Shown: positions 40,390-51,600 of the stretch, in pieces
Layout: each line of letters begins with the position of its first letter
How positions within the stretch are numbered: the stretch's first letter is position 1
Source of the DNA: Ichthyophis bannanicus
Lineage: Eukaryota; Chordata; Amphibia; Gymnophiona; Ichthyophiidae
Direction: 5' to 3'
NCBI GenBank assembly: GCA_033557465.1
Contig: CM066051.1
Span: forward strand, 103,455,026 to 103,519,025
DNA: 64,000 nt
Notes under the pieces: model-generated
What the model saw: the letters and a program-made list of their open reading frames with translations, nothing else
The model's database searches: none
Told to the model about the DNA's origin: nothing
Program-made: the position numbers and the translations under genes

Positions 40390-41601
40390 CTAGATCTCCA
40401 TGATCTTAATATCCCTCAGCAAGTAAAAGATATTCTTTTTGCTTCCAGGAAACCTTCCACAAGACGCTCTTATGCTTTCAAGTGGAAAAGGTTTACCATA
40501 TGGTGTTCACAAAAGGGTCTTAACCCCTTGCGATACCTCTGGAATCATTGCTGAAGTATCTCCTTCATTTTCCAATGCAGGTCTTAAGACTAATTCAGTA
40601 AGAGTCTATTTGAGTGCTATTGCAGCTTCCTTTAAGCCTCTAAATGGACAGCCTATTTCCTCTCATCCTCTTCTATCAAGATTTATGAGAGGCCTTCTTC
40701 TAACTAAGCCTCCCATTAGGCCACCACCGGTGGCATGGGACTTAAACCTGGTTCTTGGGCAGCTCATGAAGCCACCTTTCGAACCTTTAGCTACTACCTC
40801 CTTGAAATTCCTTTCTTGGAAGGTTATCTTTCTCACTGCAATCACATGAGCACGCCGCATTAGTGAGTTGCAAGTGCTAGTAGCTGATCCACCTTATATA
40901 AGGTTCCATCAAGACAAGGTAGTCCTTAGGACTCATCCACACTTTATGCCAAAGGTGGCCTCGCCTTTTCATCTGAACCAAGCGGTCTACTTACCTGTGT
41001 TTTTTCCAAGGCCTCATTCATCAAATGCAGAGAGGAATCTTCATACCTTGGACTGTAAAAAGAGCTTTAGCTTTTTACTTACAAAGAACACAGCAACATA
41101 GAAAAAGTCTTCTCAACTCTTTGTTGCTTTTGATCCTTCTCATTTGGGACTTCCAGTCTCCAAGAGAACACTGTCTAACTGGATTGCTCAGTGTATTTCC
41201 TTCGCCTATCAGAGTAAGAACCTTTCTCTGGAGGGCCATGTCACAGCTCAAAATGTGAGAGCCATGGCAGCCTCAATGGCTCATCTGCACTTGTGTCTAT
41301 CGACGACATCTGTCGAGCAGCCACCTGGGCCTCGGTTCATACCTTCACAGCCCATTACTGCTTGGACAAGGACTCCCGCTGGGATGCCTTGGTCAGGCTG
41401 TTCTCCAACACCTGTTCCATACCTAATCAACTCCTACCCGCCATCCCTGGTAGGATGCCAGAGATCCATCGGGGGAAGTGGAGCCCTGTTCAGGGACACA
41501 ACGTCTGGGGTCTCTCCCTGGCACCTAAAGCTAGGGAGTCCCCATATGTGATGACTACATTCCTGCTTGTTCCTGGAGATAGCATAGTTATTCACTTGTA
41601 A
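40390..41601 (+). pseudogene. DIRS A3 tyrosine recombinase
   Basis: Order: VKDILFASRKPSTRRSYAFKW (about 40420-40490), LKTNSVRVYLSAIAASFK, LLSRFMRGLLLTKPP and SWKVIFLTAIT (40560-40849); RRISELQVLVADPPYIRFHQ, with the first catalytic Arg in the (T/S)xARRxSEL box, here after a TGA at about 40846-40850; NLHTLDCKKSFSF; then GHVTAQNVRAMAAS (HxxR) and DICRAATWASVHTF, HYCLDKD with the likely nucleophile Tyr (41293-41400). Four frame changes or stops. Confidence 0.85.
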
Positions 41602-41645
41602 CAGGTGATCTCTGGGAACAGCAGGAATTTGGTCCTCACAACCCA
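41555..41645. repeat. Internal complementary region of DIRS A3
   Basis: ATTCCTGCTTGTTCCTGGAG (complement of the left outer end) is joined at about 41580 to ATAGCATAGTTATTCACTTG and AACAGGTGATCTCTGGGAAC (complement of the right outer end). Confidence 0.85.
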
Positions 41646-41714
41646 CCCACCTCCCCCCTAGGAGTTGTATCTCTATCTCTTTCCCTCTCTCTCTCTCTTC
41701 GTCTCAGCTTTAAA

Positions 41715-41909
41715 ACTCAACTGGAGAGAGGCAGTTGGGAAAGACGGGAAGGCAGCACGCAGGCGCTGTGGGATGCTCCCAAAAGCTTTCTAATTGGACG
41801 CTGGGGAGCGTTCCCGCGCAGGCTCCGTCGGTACCGACGATACCCATATGTGAGGACTAAATTCCTGCTGTTCCCGGAGATCACCTGTTACAGGTGAGTA
41901 ACTATGCTT
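41715..41909. repeat. Right inverted terminal repeat of DIRS A3
   Basis: Complement of the left repeat, plus about 30 extra outer bases (CACCTGTTACAGGTGAGTAA, CTATGCTT) whose complement is in the internal region. The extra piece itself holds ACCTGTTACAGGT, a 13-base near-palindrome. Confidence 0.88.
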
Positions 41910-42329
41910 TACACCACTTTTGATGAATGAGACCTAGGCATGTGCACAGAACAGTTTTTCCATTAGTTTTTAAGGCATTTCCCCAATTTTCAGATTGTTT
42001 ATTGGTTTGTTTTGAACCATTTGTATTAATAAAAAAAATGCTAACTCACTAGAATTTTTTAATGAGGGTCAGTTGACCTTATGCATATTAATTTGTAGGT
42101 TGATGCGCATTAAAACGATTTAATGTACACAATTTTTCAAGCTGCGCTAACGAATGGAATCTGTACTATAAGTACATATCTCTAATGCAAGCACTATGGG
42201 GGAACTTTACATCAGAAAGAGCTGGTTGGAAGCTGTGAAGCAGTTCTGGGCCTCTCATAGTCTGCCCTCTCACGGGTAAAGCACAGAGACAACAGCAGAA
42301 GATATTCACTCCTCTTCCCTATGAAAGGG
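41910..42329. other. Unassigned AT-rich sequence
   Basis: No open frame, no repeat family or splice site recognised on either strand. It starts directly at the DIRS A3 end. Confidence 0.4.
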
Positions 42330-43379
42330 CCTTTTGCTTGGGATGTTCATTTAACAGCTGTGTATCCTTGCCTGGTTTCCTTTTGGGATACACTAGAACT
42401 TTTGGTTCAATATCTTTCCCACTCCCCTAGGCATCCTCATTCAATCTCCGAGTATCACTTTCTATATATATACTGATGTCGTCTTACTCCTGGCACGAAT
42501 CAGTGTTTTGCCTAAACTTTCCATCATCAATTCTGCCCTGGACTCCCTACACTAAAATTTAACCCCTCTAAAACCACTGCCACCTAGATCATGGGCTCCA
42601 AGTACGCGCCTTCTCTGGTGCCCTCACTTGGCACTACTACCATCTGATTACTCCCTTCTTTTAAATACCTTGGTATCCACATAGATTCTGAATTCTCTTT
42701 CTCCACCCCCATTTCTCATCTTAACTCGCTCTGCATTTTTAGTCCTTTGCAAATTTCATGCTCCTCACCCTTTCTTTGACCAAACAGCCCTGACTATACA
42801 TCTCCTCAGCACTGTCATCACAAGTTTCAACTACTGTAATATCATATTCACCGGACTTCCACAATACCAGCTAACACATCTCCAAACCATCCAAAACAAA
42901 GCCATCCATACCCTCACTCACACCAGAAAATTTGAGCATGTCGCACCCCTACTCATTCAACACCACTGGCTCCCTTACCCACAAAGGATCCACTTCATAG
43001 TCCACCCTCATGCACAAGGCCCTACTCAACAGAGCCCCGCAATATCTTTCCTTCTTGACTATCCCCTACGTACTGCAACGCTGTCTTTGTTCCCTCCAAG
43101 ATAACCACCTGGTCCTCCCTTTCCCAGCATGTGCTAAACGTGAATCTACACGCCATTCTGTATTTTTCATTGTTGCACCTGCTCTCTGGACCGTCTTCCC
43201 TCCCGCCTTCGGTTGGAATCTTCATTCCCCAAATTTAAAAAGCTCCTTAAAACATACTTATTTATCCAAGCATTTGGAATAAAAGCCACCTGAGACCTGC
43301 TCTATAGATAGCCAGACTTCCTTGTATGCTTGGATAAGCTACTGTCCTGTCTCCTCGTCCTCTTACTACCACTACACTC
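42330..43379 (+). mobile_element. L2-like LINE, 5'-truncated, decayed (3' end at 46127-46240)
   Basis: Short peptides in changing frames follow an L2-like RT end: a degenerate YTDVVLLL catalytic region near 42475, YLGIHIDSEFSFSTP near 42665, TSFNYCNIIFTGLP near 42830 and HSVFFIVAPALWTVFPPAF (43010-43282). The 3' UTR is split by the antisense L1-like element and ends at about 46240 with GTAAACTGCACTGTCTGTCT and AAATCCCGATAAAC. Confidence 0.7.
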
Positions 43380-43439
43380 TGCTTTCCCCTTTCCTTTTTT
43401 TTTTTTTTTTTTATCAATTTTACAATATAATCCAGATAA

Positions 43440-44572
43440 TGGAATGTACTATATAAACGGATGTACTATATATTACTATATAAACGGATGTACTATATAT
43501 TACTAAAAACCAAACCTACAAACCTCCAACTACTATCACCCTAGATAACCATGAGATCAACACAAAAAAAGAAATAAAATACCTAGGTGTGATACTTGAC
43601 AACAAACTTAACATGGACTCACACATAAAATACCTAACAAAAAACATACACTACAAACTTAAGACACTGAGACAACTAAGACCTTTAATTCACTTGCAAG
43701 ACTTCATAGCTATAATTCAAGCTATTATAACTCCACACTTCGATTTTGCAAACTTAATCCTTAATGGCATCACAAAGCAAAATATTAAAAAGATACAACT
43801 AACCCAGAACATCGCAGCAAGGATAATAAGGAACTTAAGCTCAACAGAACATATCACACCGATCCTAGCTGAACTCCATTGGCTACCCATAGACAGCAGA
43901 ATAAAATACAAGATTCTTCTAACAACATTTAAAACTATAAACAACTTAGCCCCGTCTGTACTCAATACTCTCATCAAAGTAGAAAATGATAAACGAACAC
44001 AAAGAAGTCGAAACTCAAATACTATAACAGTACCAAAGGATTACACAAAAGCTACAAAACAAACTAACAAGAGAGCATTCTCACACTCAGCTCCCACCCT
44101 CTGGAATAACCTTCCTGACCACATTCGCCAACTGTCAGACATAAAGGAATTTAAAAAACAACTAAAAACCCATTTATTCTCTCTATACTACAACAAAGGA
44201 GCAGAATTCACCCAGACCACTCAAAGAGACACAGGTTAACAATCATAATATAAATCATAGCTACATGTTCTCTGAAGTATAAATTAAAATACAACCCAAG
44301 TGATATATACCACAATTTATAATTCATGACATAATTGTAAATATCAACAATGTATATGTTCTAACAGTTTAATGTTCTAATAATTATAATGTTAATACTT
44401 TATATTGTTACCTGTAAATAGTTCAATATGTTCTATGTAAACTGACTTGGTATGATACCACCCTTACCATATAACATACTGTTCATTGTAAACCGCACTT
44501 GATACTTGTGAAAGAGCAGTATAGAAATAATTGCTAAATAAATAAAATAAATAAATAAATAAATAATACAAG
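43440..44572 (+). mobile_element. L2-like LINE, 5'-truncated, little decayed
   Basis: It begins in the RT end and closes with TGTAAACCGCACTTGATACT, GAGCAGTATAGAAATAA and a long (AAAT)n tail to 44572. An unbroken ORF end (43589-44239) is inside. A 33-34-bp duplication with ACTATATAAACGGATGTACT lies near its left edge (43449-43505). It sits in the 3' UTR of the antisense L1-like element. Confidence 0.85.
43589..44239 (+). pseudogene. L2-like ORF2 C-terminal end, unbroken
   Basis: 216 codons open to a natural-looking stop at 44237-44239. Segments: MILDNKLNMDSHIKYLTK, TLRQLRPLIHLQDF, ITPHFDFANLILNGI, AARIIRNLSSTEHITPIL, LHWLPIDSRIKYKIL and AFSHSAPTLWNNLPDHIRQL, FKKQLKTHLF. This is the stretch after the RT catalytic box. 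The Met at the left is internal. Because the endonuclease and RT core are missing it cannot work. Confidence 0.85.
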
Positions 44573-44768
44573 TCTGAATCAGAATTAACAATATGGAAAA
44601 AGAAACCACTGTAGAGAACCGTCATAACCATCCTCTACAAACAAGAAAACAAATAACCTGGCATAGACCACAATATATAAACCCACCATAGGATCCAAGA
44701 AAAAAAGAAATAAAACACATAAGTGAACAACACTCGAGAAAAAAAGACATCAAAGGAGCAAAGATATA

Positions 44769-46070
44769 TTACATGGCAGCCGATATGGGAACTTCCCGAC
44801 CCCCACCCTCTTCCCTAGCATCAAGAAATTGTAAAAGCTGTCTGGGCTCAAAAAAAATGTACTGCCTAGATTGAAAATTAACCATACACTTACAGGGATA
44901 TCTTAACTTAAACTGCGCTCCCAAGGCTTCCGTTCTCTGGCGTAAGGCCAGGAATGCCTTTCGCCTCTTCTGCGTGTCTCTAGCCAAATCAGGAAAAATC
45001 AAAATTTTTGAGCCCATAACCTGCGTAAGAGACAATTTACGAAAATATAAGAACAGTGTTCCTATCTGACTCAAAGGCAAAATTAACTAATAAAGTCGCC
45101 CTGCTGGTCACCACCTCCAGGGAGCTCTCTAAAAAAGCTGAAAGATCCAACTGGGGCTGATCAGGATCCGCACCAGGGGCCCGCTACAACTCGGGCTCAA
45201 CTGGAGATAGAGACATATTGCGTTCGCACCACCGGAGGCAACGATTCAGCCGGCATCTGCAAAACTTCGATGAAAAATTTGCGGACCAAGTCCATAGAAG
45301 CTATCATAGGAGACCGAGGAAAGTTCAAAAATCTCAAATTATTCTTACAAAGACAGTTATCCAAAAATTCAATTCTCCTTGCCTGAACTGTCCGGTCCTT
45401 CTCGTTAACAGCTCTAAGGTTCTCAAGGCCTTCCACCTTAGATTCCAGGAAAGAAAGTAGTCGAATGTGCCAAAACCTCTGAGTCCATCGAGGAACAACG
45501 AGCATTAATATCCACAATTTGCTGAGAAAACGAATTCACAAAGGGGAGAAGGGTTTGCTGGACAGTCGAGATAGCCTCCCACAAGCTATCTAAGGTTACA
45601 CGCGCTGGTTTTTCAACCACCCCAGGTAACATGGACTCCAGAGCACCGGATAGGCTAGGGGTCAGCTGTTCTGATGCATTGCTAGCAATAGGGAAGGAAA
45701 AACATCCTCCTACTGCAGCTCCTCCACCCGCTACCGTCGGCTCTCTCTGCACGGGGGAAACCCCCGCAGATGCCGATATCCCCAATCCTGGAGAATCTCC
45801 GCAGACCTGCCCCTCCGTGAGAGGCAGTCCAGGCTGAGCTGGGGGGCGCTTGAACGGGGCTTAAAATCACCCCCCTTCTGAGCTCAGATCCAGTGCAACA
45901 CCCACAGGATCCGCCGAGGCCATGGACGTTGAGGGGAGGCAAAAACCCGCTATCAACGACTGCACCAAACCTCCAGACGGGGTCGAAGCCTCAGGGGTTT
46001 TTTGGGTACGTTGTTTTCTTTTCCTCCCCATCGAAAGTGCAGGAGCTGGTTCAGAGCACTCCAACTCGGC
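44769..46070 (-). pseudogene. L1-like ORF1 protein, antisense copy
   Basis: Near the start MGRKRKQRTQKTPEAS gives a basic N-terminus. A middle part is Pro/Ala-rich (45438-45942, several frames), then a helix (SFLESKVEGLENL, VQARRIEFLDNCLCKN) leads into the RRM (NLRFLNFPRSP, VRKFFIEVLQM) at 45197-45517. The C-terminal domain (44769-45080) has SKILIFPDLARDTQKRRKAF, LRYPCKCMVNF and FFEPRQLLQFLDARE, ending before a stop at about 44766. At least four frame changes occur. Domain order equals the + copy at 19449-21186. Confidence 0.8.
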
Positions 46071-46240
46071 GTCTCACTCCTCCGCCATCTTGGATCATCA
46101 AATTTGATGATGCTTTCCCCTTTCCTATCATGATATGGAGTTCCTTTCTTCTTCTGCCTTTAATATGTGTGTATTTTTTAAAATCTGTAAACTGCACTGT
46201 CTGTCTCGCTAAGGGCAGTCAATCAAATCCCGATAAACTA

Positions 46241-46889
46241 TTTCCTTGTAAGAAACTTTTAAGGAAGAGCCTCAACTTGAACCAGTATCTGTTGAGGGAG
46301 AGAGGAGGAAGGAGAGTCTGCTATTAATTCTGTCTGGGGCCTTCTGGGTGCTCCTGTGTTACAGGGTGGAGCTCTGGCGACATCACTGGTGCCATTCTCA
46401 GATCCTTCAGTAGTCATAAGGGATGCAGTGGATTTGAGAAATTAGACTCTCTCCAGTTAGATATGGCTGTACTTATGCAATCTTATGAGTAGTTTTGGAC
46501 TATCCTGGTAAAGGAAGGGCCTAATCTGGATTTGGTCATCTCAATCTGGTTTCATATACCAGGAATTTGTTTCCTGATGATATGGGGGTGATTAGTTAGG
46601 TTGGTGAGCAACCACTCACAATGAGATTTCTGCCTGACCGTATAGCCTACAGAGGAGTGAGGGTGCTTCAACTTGACTTGTCTATTCAACTGCAAGGCCC
46701 AGTGGTAGCTGTTGGTTTGGGAATAGGGGACGGCACAGGATCCAGTAACCCCACAGAAGCCGTGCCCATACTGTTACCACCATGCATGATTAGGAAGGCA
46801 GGTTAGTCACCACATCTTACCCAGAGGAGGGCTGGAGTCCCTTTGGACAGACTGGCTGATAAAATTGATGCTACTGGTTTGACATCATC
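46241..46889. other. Unassigned
   Basis: No clear gene. 46390-46560 may be upstream sequence of the ORF1 relic that follows, but the frames are broken and I could not confirm it. The open stretch 46621-46806 has no recognised family. Confidence 0.35.
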
Positions 46890-47105
46890 TAACAGGTGTA
46901 GGTGTGAAGGTAGCTCAGCTTGAGGCTAAAGTGAAGGATTTTGAGACTCTAAAGAAGAGTAGATTGTTCATAAGAGTCTGGAGGCCCTTGAGAACTGGGA
47001 TAAATGCTGTAATTTAGGTTTACTCAGTTTTCCAAGATCACCAACAGTGACCCCTGTGGACATGTTTAAAAAAAGGTTTTATCAGGAAAACCTGTGTCTC
47101 TAGAC
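46890..47105 (+). pseudogene. L1-like ORF1 relic, third copy
   Basis: In changing + frames: VKVAQLEAKVKDFETLKKS (coiled coil), then LEALENWDKCCNLGLLSFPR with SPTVTPVDMFKKRF, equal in order to NLRFLNFPRSP...VRKFF in the antisense copy. It ends near 47105 without the C-terminal domain. Confidence 0.55.
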
Positions 47106-47109
47106 TCCG

Positions 47110-47357
47110 TTCAACTTAGGCAGGTAAGCTCTTTATCCTAGGAAAAGCAGGATGAGTCAGCCACACTTGCTGATGTCATTTGACAGTGCTGTAGATGGAA
47201 GTACTCTCCATAGCTCAGACCCACGTTACCAGCAAGATGGTCCTGGTCCAGACAGACAACCAGATGGCCATGTTTTAAGTCAACAAGCAAGGGGAACTGG
47301 CTTCCACTCCCTCTGCAAGGAGGCTCTCAAACTTTGGACTTTTGCCCTATCCACACA
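47110..47357 (+). mobile_element. DIRS family A RNase H fragment, + strand
   Basis: MVLVQTDNQMAMF then a TAA and VNKQGE match the LVQTDNxxAMFYVNKQGG segment of DIRS RNase H, with Tyr changed to a stop. It abuts antisense DIRS A4 at about 47357, so the two fragments point in opposite directions. Confidence 0.7.
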
Positions 47358-48660
47358 AAAGGTGGAGAAGGTACTGGAGAACCAACAGGTGGAGCAGGAA
47401 AACGGGTCGATCTGGAGCTCAGAGAACCAGGTCGAAAACTGCTGCCACTTCAGGGCGTAAGCCCGCCTCATCGAATCCTTCCTCAAAGTGAGGATGTCCT
47501 CAATCTCTACTAGGAGGTACAGCAAGGCTAAAGAGATCCGTTCAGCTGCCAGGCTGTCAGGGATAGCGAGACCAAGTTCAGATGAAGCACCCGCCCCTCT
47601 TGCATCAGCAGACCGGGGGCACTGCCCAGGGGAACCAGAGGCTCAGACGAGAGCTGGAGTAGAAACGGGAACCAAGGTTGTCGGGGCCACAAGGATCACC
47701 GCGGCTCGGTCACACTGGATCTTGTGGAGAGTCCTCGCCAGGAGAGGAGTGGGAGGGAACACATACAGCAGCCCGGAGGTCCAAGACAAGAAGAATGCAT
47801 CCAGGGCCACCCTGCTCGGGTGTGGTGTTGGCCCGCAGAAGTGGGGAAGCTGTACGTTCGCCGGGCTGGTGAACAGGTCCATGGATGGAGTCCCCCAATG
47901 GTGGAACAGGTGGAGAGCCACCTTTGGACTCAGGCACCACACGTGCGGGTAGAAGCGCCTGTTGAGCCTGTCCGCAAGGACATTGTCTTGGCCCGGGAGG
48001 TAGAGAGCTCTTAAGATCATGCCCCGATGCACTGCGAAGGAGCAGAGGAGGACTGCCTCCTGGCAGAAGAGGCAGGAGCCCGTGTCCCCCTCTTTGTTGA
48101 TGTAGAACATAGTGAATCTGTTGTCGGTCTGCACAAGCACCAACCTGCCCTTCAGGTGGTGCTCGAAGACCTTCAAGGCCAACCAGACCACTCGCAGCTC
48201 GAGCAGGTTGATCTGCTGGCGAGATTACTTGGGTGACCACCTTCCCTGGGTACAGAGGTGGCCACAGTGGACTCCCCAGCCCGCCAGCGAGGCGTCCATC
48301 GTCAAGATGAGTTCATGTGGACAGTCTGGACAGGCATGCCCCAAAGGAGGCTCCAGGGCTCCTGCCACCAGACTAGGGACTCAACTAGGCTGCGAGACCC
48401 CTGGACGGGGTCCCGGAAGCAGCACGAGGCCTGGGTCCATTGCGCCCGGAGGCACCACTGGGCCACTTGCATGTGCATGCAAGCATGGGGGACGACATGC
48501 ACCATTGAGACCATGTGTAACATGGCCCGCGCTGAGACTCTGGGCCGGCCCTGGACCTCTGCAGCCAGAGCACTGAGTGAATCTGTGCGTGCTTGAAGGA
48601 GAAAAGCAGTCACACACTCCGTGTCAAGAAGAGCGCCGGTGAGCTCCAGGGTCCGCACTA
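47358..48660 (-). pseudogene. DIRS A4 recombinase N-terminus, RNase H and RT end
   Basis: 47358-47525 has EDILTLRKDSMRRAYALKWQ, the start of the recombinase. 47643-48191 has VLVQTDNRFTMFYINKEGDT, LRALYLPGQDNVLADRLNR, LFTSPANVQLPHFCG and VILVAPTT, a nearly complete RNase H tail. 48302-48660 has LELTGALLDTECVTAFLLQA and VSARAMLHMVSMVHVVPHAC, the RT thumb. The RNase H front with its first Asp is damaged. The L2-like LINE interrupts RT at about 48660. Confidence 0.8.
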
Positions 48661-48662
48661 AA

Positions 48663-51600
48663 ATCGACACTGTCTCTGTTGCATTTCCAACGCTCCAACT
48701 TAAAACTGTCACATCGTTGCTGCAGCCTAATCCCCAGCTGCCTACCTTGCTATACCTTGTTATATCACTAGCTGCCAACCTTGATATATCTTGCTATATC
48801 ACTCCAAAAAGATATCTATAAAAAAGCTTTACTCTCCCACACTGCTGCAACCATGACCATACCAGCCGTAACATTAGTTTGCTTACTATCCAGTGTATTG
48901 TACGAAGCTAATTCTCTCCCAAGATCACTACCATATCACGACATTACATAGCACAAACAAAAAACACTTCCACAGCTTTCATCAACATCCACAGAACCCT
49001 TACTACAAGAGGCACTCTCACCTACTTCATATAGCAATAGACCAAACAGCCAACACAAAACGCAACCGACATGCTCCCCCACAAGGAGGACTTAAATGTG
49101 CTCTCATAAACGCCAGATCTGCACGCAAGAAATGGCCAGCCATCTCAGACTTAATAATTAAGCAAAACCTAGACATTTTAATGATCACAGAAACATGGTT
49201 CTCCGAATCCGACTCAGTCATAATAAACCAGCTCACACCACCTAATTACTCCACCTACACATGTAACAGATCAAACAAAAGAGGAGGAGGTGTCGCCATC
49301 ATAACAAAGACAGACCTCCAATATCGTACAATCACATCCAAGAGCACAAAACAATTAGACACTATCTCAATATACAACAACTACAATACCATCAACTTAA
49401 TATATATGGCACCGAATTCAACTTCTGAAGAATTATCCAGCGTACTTGACTTAGCCTGCAACCCAATACACCCAGGGAAACCTAACTGGCTAATGGGTGA
49501 TTTCAATCTCCCTTCCATACCAATTACCCTTTCTAACTCATTCTTAGACGCAATGACAAACCTCAACTACAGCCAACTCATAAACCAACCTACTCATCAA
49601 CATGGCAATGTGCTCGACCTCGTCTTTGCCCCGCCCTCCTACACGTCCACGAATGACGATTTCGACCTATCTGTCGCTCCAGTACCATGGTCAGACCATA
49701 GCCTGATAGTATTCACAATACCAGCACATCAAGATCCATCCAATAATACAACAAAACGAATATCAACAAACACCACTCGCTTCAGACCGCTCAACGAAGA
49801 AGAAATTAAGAAAAACATACTTCCAATACTCAAACAACCGTCCTCCAACATCAACGACATAGTTTCTACATGGAATGAAACCATCAACCAATACGCCACT
49901 ATACCACCCACCAGCCTGCAAAAACCCAACAACGAAGAATAATGTAGTCAATAGACCATCTGCACCATGGTTCTCTCAGGAACTAAGGAAGTCTCGTACA
50001 CTATTGAGGAACCTCAAAAGAAAATGGCGTAAATCTCACAACCCAACAGATCAACAAATATATTTAACCCACCTTCAATCCTATCGTGAAACAATATGGG
50101 ACACAAGAAAAACCTACCACGCCGAACTCCTCAACCGCTCCCTAAACAAACCCCGGGAGCTATTCAATATAGTAAAGTCATTAACCAAAGAACCTGCTCC
50201 ACCTCAACAAGAACCCATACACCCTCAGAAGTATGCCAATTTCATACAATCTAAAGCTATCAGAACAACAACCTCTTCACCCCAAAGTCCTCCGACATCA
50301 CACACCTCCTCATCCCAAAGTCCACTCCAGCAACAAGGACAAAATTTCCCTCTCTTTCAGCTCTCCTCTTCACTCCTTCAACTTTCCCCTCCCTCTGCAA
50401 AATGCGTTGAAGACATTATCATCAAAATGAATACTACCACAGCACCTAACGACCCCTGCCCAGCACACTGGATAAGAGCTATGCGATCCGACTTTAGCCC
50501 TGTCATAGCAGAAATAATAAAGATGTCCTTCTCAACAGGCACCTTTCCATCAGCACTAAAGCAGACCTCCATAAGACCGCTGCTAAAGAACAATCAACTA
50601 GACCCAACAAAAGAAGAATCATACCGCCCGATAGCTAGTATACCGCTACTATCCAAAATAATTGAGAAAGTAACCAATAATCAGATACAACAACACATAG
50701 ACACCTCCTCCCCCCTTGATCCCAGTCAGCACGGATTTAGGGAAGCTCACGGAGTAGAGACACTGTTGACCACATTAACCAACACACTCATCAGTGGACT
50801 AGACGACATTAACAAGGGCTTCGCACTAATATTCCTCGACATATCCGCAGCATTTGACTCGGTTGACCATGAAATACTACTAACCCGCCTATATGACAAG
50901 GGAATCCACGGTCTAGCATGGAAATGGTGCAAATCATACCTGGAAGACCGCTTGCAACACGTCCGGACTATTAAAGGCACATCAGAACCTTTCCAGCTAA
51001 AACAAGGAGTTCCACAAGGCTCATCCCTATCTGCACTCCTATTTAACATTTACATGCAGCCCCTGTGCGACATCACTCGATCCTTTGGCATTTCCTCGCT
51101 GATCTATGCAGATGATGTTCTACTATTCACTCCATTCAATGTCAAGCTCCCAGATTACACATCTTTAGTAGATTGCTTTAATGCAATAGCAGACTGGTTA
51201 CTCACGCAGAATATGCGAATAAACTACAAAAAAAACTGAAGTACTGATTGTCACGAAAAACAGAGAATTCACACCCCCGGAGACCCTAAGAGTACGAGAC
51301 GCACACCTCCCAATCAAGCCCTCCATAAGATACCTTGGAGTTATACTGGACCATCGCCTAGATTTTAAAGAACATATCAACCGCACTGTGAAAACCATTT
51401 ATTTCAAGATAAGGACCCTACGCCATCTGAAAAATATGCTTGACCCAGACAGCTTCAGAACTATATTCCAAGCCATAGTCACACCCCACTTCAACTATGC
51501 GAATATAATACTCCATGGTCTCCCAAAGAACTCACTAAATACATTACAACTAGCCATGAATGCCGCAGCCCGGGTATTATACGGTGCTTCAAAGAGCGAT

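Larger units (their letters stand above)
34924..41909 (+). mobile_element. DIRS retrotransposon copy A3, structurally complete, same strand as the host exons
   Basis: Left terminal repeat 34924-35095, right terminal repeat 41715-41909 and internal complementary region about 41560-41640. Gag (35326 on), RT and RNase H (38596-40380) and recombinase (about 40390-41601) lie on the + strand. Two insertions split Gag: a CR1 scrap (36652-36743) and an L2-like LINE (36853-38067). The terminal repeats carry CGTCGGTACCGACG, a 14-bp perfect palindrome, and are about as similar to each other as in a fairly young copy. Left border TCTCCAGG and right border ACTATGCTT are set by the internal region junction. 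Confidence 0.92.
43396..46110 (-). mobile_element. L1-like ORF1-only element (HAL1-like), antisense, 16-bp target duplication
   Basis: TGCTTTCCCCTTTCCT flanks it on both sides (43380-43395 and 46111-46126). On the minus strand it starts at 46110 with a 16-bp palindrome (TCATCAAATTTGATGA) and CCAAGATGGCGGAGGAG, like L1 5' ends. It then has ORF1 (46070 to 44769), a 3' UTR and a poly(A) run (poly-T at 43396-43412). An L2-like LINE at about 43440-44572 is inserted in the 3' UTR. Without that insert it is about 1.6 kb, and there is no ORF2. It landed in the 3' UTR of the LINE at 42330. Confidence 0.85.
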
